A stretch of DNA of 64,000 nucleotides from Dryococelus australis (lineage: Eukaryota; Arthropoda; Insecta; Phasmatodea; Phasmatidae), in assembly GCA_029891345.1 (NCBI GenBank), contig CM057002.1, positions 19,420,295-19,484,294 on the forward strand. The letters are read 5' to 3'. Position 1 is the stretch's first letter; every line of letters begins with the position of its first letter. The position numbers were made by a program, and so were the translations under genes. Below, one piece after another: positions 58,177-64,000 of this stretch. Under the pieces are notes generated by a model that did not search any database, was not told where the DNA came from, and worked only from the letters and a program-made list of their open reading frames with translations.

Positions 58177-58705
58177 ATCTAGGATGATTGGCTCCTGCTG
58201 TGATGTGGGCAAAAATTTTCCTACAGTCACTCTGGCTACATGAACTTGGTTGGGATGATCCTCTAACCCAATCACTTTTGCATCCCTGGCAGCACTTAAT
58301 GTACGGAATGGTAAACATAAACTATTTGTCAATCACCCGTCCATTGTGCTCACTCAACTTCGAGTTCAACTCCATGGTTTCTCAGGTGCATCAGAAAAGG
58401 GTTAGTCAGCTGTTGTCTATATCTGTGTAATGTATTCTGGTTGCTCCACTTCAGTCAGATTAGTTATGGCCAAGACTAAAGTGGCACCACTAAAATGTGT
58501 CTCCCTACTCCGGCTTGAGCTTTGTGGAGCACACCTTGTGGCCAAACTCCTACATCTCTGTTAGGAGTTTCACCTTTCAGACTATCCTGACATGTCTGTA
58601 TATGCATGGTCAGATTCAATGGTGACACTCGCATGGATCAGGAGTGCTCCCCGCCTGTTGAAGACGTATGTAGCCAATAGTGTGTCCCAAATTCAGGAAA
58701 TTAAA

Positions 58706-60226
58706 AATAGTATTGAAGGAAGTAACTTACTTTGTGTGTCTTGTATGTAATAATTACAGTGAACTGAGTGTATTTTTATAGGTAAGATTTTGCTATCTGA
58801 GTGTCAGTGGCTCTGTCGTAGGTATGATCTGTGTTGCTGGTGGTTGAGTCTTGTGTGTGTCGTGTGTGGTGATGGTTTACTCCGCATTTATGTTGCGGTA
58901 CATTGTGTGGTGTGAAGATGCTGCAAGCTGCTCCTGCTTTATGTTGCTTTTGCTTCAGACATTTGATGGGAAACTGCTATACTGATAGAGGAGTTAACAG
59001 ACAAAGCAAATCTCTCAAATGCCCATCTTGCTCTGCTAAGTGAGGCAAGGCCTCTTGATCAATATTATTTGGAATTCTGGTCTGGTACATGCGAGCAAAC
59101 CAATGCATTGGTATCTGATTTTATCATTGTCTAGTAGCTGTGTTCTGTGACCTTGAAAGCAAGTTCACATAATGGTTGTATTACTTGTACAATATACTAA
59201 TTGAGCTGCTTACATTTAATTATATTTCAGTATGGCGAGTGTATTGTACACTTTCATATGTCTTTCTGAAGCAACTGTGTTATTCAGTAGGTTTAATTTT
59301 GAATGTAGGTCTTGTGGCTTAGTACATCGATTTTATTGTAAATATGCATCACGTATGTTTACAGTTTCTGGTAGCTTTCCTCACAACTTCGTTAAACAAC
59401 TTCCTGATTGGTTGCAGTTTGGCAGCATGGACATACTTCCAGGTTTGCGATTGGCAGTTGGTGTTGTTTTGTGGTGTGTGTTGTCAGGATTTTGGTTGTG
59501 TGCACCTCTCTCACATAACATCTCACAGTCCCTGTGTATGTTGCTGCACTTCGTGGTTCGTGGTGCAGGGGAGCCTTGCAGAATCCCTGGAATGTGCAGC
59601 CTAAGTATATTGTGAACAGTTAAGAGTATAAAGTTGTTTGAATATGTTGTCAGGAGATCAGTTTCGGACCTCTGTTACTTTAAAAACATACTGTAGGTAT
59701 AATGTCTTGCAGGTATTCATCTTCCATGCAGTAAGGTAGTGCATATTTTCACAACAGGGTGCAGCACCAAAGGCAAACAGATGCATTAGTGTGTTGGTGT
59801 TTGGTGTTTGAACAGATAAGGAGGCAGTATTTTTTTGAGACTTTTAGTGATCTGCATTTTGTGTTAGTTTTTTTCATACTGGCCAAATTGAATTTTGTCA
59901 TGAAAATAATTCACGTAAAGAACTTTAAAGTGAAATAGCATGCAATTTGATTTGGTGGTTGATTGGGCTACATTGTTTTTTGCATTGTGGGTGTTTATTT
60001 TGTGAAGGAGGAGTACAATCCTCTCCAATGTTGTTTGCTGGTTGATTCATACAATACACCATGTGATCAGTGGAGGGGTAGACTCCGCGAGCATGTGAGG
60101 TTGTGAATATGTGGGCAGGTGTCTGATGCTTCCCCTTGCAGTGTGATGAGTATAGCAGCTCAGCTGCTGAGGCAGTGAGCAAATGAGGTTGTATAGAGTG
60201 TGTGTGAACGCTGTGGGTAATTGCAG
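58706..60226. other. Lasp intron before exon E, unassigned
   Basis: T- and G-rich intron sequence following the retrotransposon relic. A 127-codon frame at 59232 has no known domain. A pyrimidine stretch precedes the acceptor of exon E only weakly. Confidence 0.5.
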
Positions 60227-60378
60227 TGACCAGCCCACCCAGCCGAAGGGTAGGATCCATCGCCGACCTGGACCCTGTAAACGACTTCTACGGTTCGTTA
60301 TCATCAGACTTCAGACCTAACAACAACCACGCAGGGATGGCTCCTCCGCAGCATGCACCTGCCAAGCAGCCCCCAGGG
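60227..60378 (+). CDS. Lasp: Lasp internal exon E: linker with VGSIADLDPVNDFYGSL motif
   Basis: This 152-bp exon starts with TG, completing a GTG valine codon with the last G of exon D. It encodes TSPPSRRVGSIADLDPVNDF, then YGSLSSDFRPNNNHAG and a Pro/Ala/Gln stretch ending KQPPG. The V-G-S-I-x-D-x-D-P-x-N-x-x-Y-G-S motif is a conserved linker element just before the SH3 domain in insect Lasp. The acceptor is AATTGCAG and the donor GGG|GTAAGT, leaving in phase 0. No SH3-coding exon is recognisable in the remaining 3.6 kb, so it presumably lies downstream of the window. The upstream intron is 10,211 bp and contains the BEL/Pao and hAT elements. Confidence 0.92.
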
Positions 60379-61900
60379 GTAAGTATTGCAAATGTTTTCA
60401 GACCACCTGTTGAGGGTGGAACACTGAGGCAGTTGTGAGGCAGTTGTTGCTCCTCTCAGGTGATGAAGTGCGCATATGTATACCAGTGTTGCCAAAATGT
60501 AAAGAGGCAATTTACAGCTCTAGTAAAATTCCACTACATTCCACTACAAAACTATTTCGATTTTTTTTACTTGCACCTGGCCTGAGTATGAAGCCTGTAC
60601 AGCCAGAAATACAATAAATCTTGAAAAACAATTTAAAAGTGTGAATAAATTTGACTACTAAATCTACACATTACGAAGTATCCAAAAATCGTAAGTCCAG
60701 TAAACAAAAAAAAAAGTCAAACAGTACACACAGAAAATGATGTCTCAACCTCAATGCTGAGATTCAAATAATCTGAACCATCATCGATGGTGGTTACAGA
60801 ACTACTACACAACAATTGATGGGAGAAAAATATTGCCTTTGTGGAAACTGGCGATAAAATTGAAAGAATGAGACGTTCATTGCATAATAACACTGACTTC
60901 TGAACATTCCACTTTTTCAAGGGCGGTGGTGGTAGCAATAACCAGTAGTTAGTGGCAGATGTGGAATTATGTGGTTTAAGCTTTAAAAAGAAAACCACTC
61001 TCTCCACAGATTAGTTTTAAACCACCAATGGCTGTTTTTTTTTTTTATGACAGCAGCGTGCTAGAAAGTCTTTGTTTTCACTGCTTTGTCTCCCCGCGGT
61101 TTAAATTTCGCTATGCGTAGCAGAATTCTGCTACGGCTGACAACACTGATGTAGAACACAATCCTCCTTAGGACACGTAGCTTCGCCTGCTTTTGAAAGC
61201 CTAGATTCTTTAAAACTTTCAGGGCTTCCAAACATTTTTTGGCCTAATAGTAATAATCTTTATTGTGACTGGTGAGTTATATTAAATATTAGAGGATTTT
61301 TTATGTTAAATTAGCCTGGTAACGAACATACTGTAGTACATAGAGAAAAAGATGTAACATGAAAAGAATTTGTGTTATATGTAACGTTTAATTTTTTTTA
61401 TGAATGTAAGATTTGTGTTTCTGACGTCAAATGTTCTAACTACCCAGATCTACATGCACGCATGCACAACACACACATTTATTCACCAGATGTGTGTGAG
61501 TTTAACATCGTAAGGATTCCTGGAATCCATTAGCCAAAGAAGAAAAGGTGTAGGTTTAACAGAGCCTGCCACTTTATGTAGAGAATAACAGAAAAAAATT
61601 TTCAATTGTGACCACTTTTTCCTCGTAGCCCTTCATAGTGTTACATGTTGCTGCTCTGCATTGCTTCCCTTGCCCTGTCGTACCTGAGCGTGCAAAGAAC
61701 AGTGTGTATGGGGCATCACTGTTAACCCAAGGAATGTGCGGAACTTTACAAAGGGGTGCTGCAGCACATGCCGTGATAACCTTGAGACTCGTGCCACTTC
61801 TGTCCTTCGAGCCTTGAAGATCAAACGTCTTGTGTTATCATTGTGAGAATGTTCTGGTCATCGTCTTTTCCCTCACTTAGCGCAAATTGGGGTGCGTGGA
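60379..61900. other. Lasp intron after exon E, no SH3 exon seen
   Basis: AT-rich sequence beginning with the GTAAGT donor. I looked for an SH3 start (ALYDY-like) in three frames and saw none. Confidence 0.5.
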
Positions 61901-61919
61901 ATCTTTCAGACCGGGCCAG

Positions 61920-61965
61920 CGGGTCTATATAAGTGTGGCAGCCCTCTGAGTTGACAGTCTGGTGC
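61920..61965 (+). promoter_or_regulatory. Candidate promoter with TATA box
   Basis: GGTCTATATAAGTGTGGCAG carries a strong TATA box at about 61925. It is followed about 25 bp later by GAGTTGACAGTCTGGTGC, which could hold an initiator. It precedes copy 2 of the long repeat, so it may be the LTR promoter of that element; an alternative host start cannot be excluded. Confidence 0.45.
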
Positions 61966-62399
61966 TTTGTACAACCGTACGTGTCACGTGTGCAGCGGCA
62001 GCGTCGGTGACTAGCGGGAGTGAAGTCTGCATACTGCAAGCATCGGTACAGTGGAGAGTGGGACTGACGAGTGGGACTATTGCACTGGATGTGTGTGTGA
62101 CAGACGCTTGGAATTACGGCACTAGACAGTTGGATTGAATATGTTTAAATAATAGGTGGAAATTGACTGTAACAAATTTAAAACCAGTGATAAGGACCTA
62201 AATAATAATTGAAAAGACATTAATTATCATGCATACTGCAAGCATTAACTGAGGGATTAAGTAGACAAGTGATTACAAGTGTAAATAGTGATATATGTGT
62301 TCAAATTTATATTTGCTACCTCTCAAAGCATGTATGTACTTAGTGTCTACCGGATGACATTTTCGGGTGTGACTTGCACCCTGCTTACTGTTGGGCAGT

Positions 62400-64000
62400 G
62401 ACTCAACCTATATACAGAGTGGGCCTTGTCGGTTGCCGACTAGATACTAAGTCGTTTGGCAATGTGTCTGGCGACGGGCTTAGATGCCGGTGACTAACTC
62501 GTCCTGGGCTTGGACGGCTGAGTGGTGCTGCTGACTTACTGGCTCCGGGGGTGCTGCTGCTGCTGGACCCGGACTGTCCCCACATGCTGCTGTGGTTGTA
62601 ACTCCAACTCCTTAAAGACCTCAGTGGGCTGGGGTAGCGTTGTGTCTTATCCACGGGTGGGCTGCTCAGACTGGAACCTTCTCTCCCCTTTTGGTGGCGG
62701 CATAGACAGGATGAACATGTCCTGGAAGCTTCCGGGGTGGCTGAAACAGAGACTGGGAGGGTGTTGGGGAGCTAGCCCCCACTAACTGATGGGCGGTTTG
62801 AGCTCGTTCCCGTGGGGTTAATTGGCTAAGTGCCTTATTGGGTTAGGTGCATCCCCAAGTAGACTGGTAGGCAGTAGTTGCCTGTCATTCCCTAACATCT
62901 TACCCATCTCTCTTGGTGAAGGGCATTAGGTTTTATAACCTGGCTCCGGCAGATAGGAGCAGGCGACATGTGTTCCCTATCTAAACATGTTCTGCTGTCT
63001 AGGCACATCAGAACTACTTTGAGTACAACCTTATTCCTCAACCAGCAACACAAACGGTGCGGTGGTTGAAGAGGGGTTCCCTCTTAGGTACTCTAATAGC
63101 TTTGACGGGTGAGCCTCTTAAGCGGACAGGTCCATCCCAGAGCCAACCAAACTCTCTCTCCGATAACACGTGACTTATCCTCTCAAGGAGGGGTATGACT
63201 AGTGGTTGTGGCTCTACCATTTGATACAGCGCGTGTGTTCGATAAAGCGCGTGTACCGAATGGGTGGCCGTCGAATGGTATGTGTTTTGACGTACGAATT
63301 CCCGCTGTCTGGAAGAACTTGTAGTCCTACACTAAGTGCAAAACTAGTATTCATAAATTCAGTCTCCTGTTCCACTCTGTGGGACGGAGGTTTTTACTAT
63401 TGTACTCTGGATGAACACAAGGGAAAATGAGAGAGTAGGTTAGGTTTTGACTGTGTTTATTCCAAGAGGAATAAGACATGGTGGCCCGTACTATATCCTG
63501 TCTACCCATAATTGACCGGAAGTAGTAAACTACGCTGTCCAGGTGAAAGGGACCTAGTTCTAATCTAACTGGGGGCAGAATTGACCAGGTAGCTATTAAG
63601 ACTTTCCCTGTCTGTGTATGAATGCACTGTGGCGCTTAAAGATGCCCACGTCCTGAAGGGCATGTTGGGTAGTCGTTGCCAGGGGCAAACGACTAAGGGT
63701 GGCAGATATCTTCTGGAAGACTTCGCAGGGGCGAGGGCTTCAGAAGTACTGCTGCAGGCGGCGGTATGCTGGCGATCACTAGAGGGATATTGGTGGCTGA
63801 TCAGAACTCCTGTGAACTAGTGCAGTGGAGCTATCTGTCAAGCTGGTGCGGCTTCGTAGACGAGCCGATGAACAACTTGGCATTGCATGCGGCGAGCTCT
63901 GGCAAATGAGCACGGTGGAGGCAAGCTGCCCTGGCTGCAGAATTCTGACACGTCTGTAATAATTCCCCGGTCCAGGGAAAAATCCTATAGGTGGTTCGGT
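62400..64000. repeat. Unidentified long repeat, copy 2 (runs off the window)
   Basis: GGTTTGAGCTCGTTCCCGTG, GTAGGCAGTAGTTGCCTGTC, GTGGTTGTGGCTCTACCATT, GAATGGGTGGCCGTCGAATG and CAGGTAGCTATTAAGACTTT correspond to blocks of the copy at 41560 in the same order and orientation. GC content is above the neighbouring intron. No intact frame is present. Confidence 0.6.

Larger units (their letters stand above)
54967..58705 (+). pseudogene. BEL/Pao LTR retrotransposon relic, interrupted by a hAT element
   Basis: Order on the + strand: a gag-like frame from 54967; a decayed gag continuation at 55310-55430 with an FSGQWDAWPTF segment; paired Cys-rich zinc knuckles near 56010-56110 (C-x2-C-x4-H-x4-C and C-x2-C-x3-H types); and an aspartic-protease-like region near 56320 with DSA in place of the usual DSG. 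Late reverse-transcriptase sequence follows from about 56460, so most of the RT core is deleted. Just before 56728 and just after 58184 the two halves of the RT connection region face each other across the hAT insertion. RNase H-like sequence ends near 58700. No integrase and no LTR pair were recognised. It lies in the Lasp intron between exons D and E. Confidence 0.82.

Overview
The window is nuclear DNA from a large, repeat-rich animal genome. It is almost certainly an insect, and the repeat types suggest a polyneopteran (stick insect, cockroach or orthopteroid); the order is inferred from familiarity, not tested. Only one host gene can be supported: five internal exons of Lasp, the insect LIM and SH3 protein of the nebulin family, on the + strand between 30841 and 60378. 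All five have canonical AG/GT borders and their reading phases join without a break. Introns are 4.0, 5.9, 8.7 and 10.2 kb. I found neither the 5' LIM-domain exon(s) nor the 3' SH3 exon(s) in the window, so they probably lie outside it.

Positions 1-26200 form a gene desert made of repeats: five groups of small inverted-repeat elements (MITE-like), tRNA-derived SINEs, a 340-bp foldback element, and four minisatellites (38 bp at 2105, 39 bp at 8777, 40 bp at 10441, 105 bp at 20853). Three of the minisatellites arose inside a mobile element: the 40-bp array is the box-B segment of a SINE amplified 14 times, the 105-bp array grows out of the terminus of a MITE, and the 38-bp array sits inside a common insect interspersed repeat.

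Positions 26221-29826 hold a mariner-like element with TA flanks, split by a 2.8-kb insertion that carries a decayed transposase-like gene on the - strand. From 30841 onward Lasp exons alternate with introns full of old transposons: a SINE split by a hAT-type MITE with an 8-bp target duplication, a SINE inside an older repeat, three Tc1-like transposase remnants, a LINE 3' end, a BEL/Pao retrotransposon relic split by a 1441-bp hAT element with a perfect 8-bp target duplication (ATCTAGGA), and two diverged copies of an unidentified long repeat (41.6-44.3 kb and 62.4-64.0 kb).

No prokaryotic genes, CRISPR array, rRNA or intact tRNA gene was seen. I found no clear new functional system. The notable content is the nested transposon history with readable target duplications, the birth of minisatellites inside mobile elements, and the His/Gln repeat exon of Lasp.
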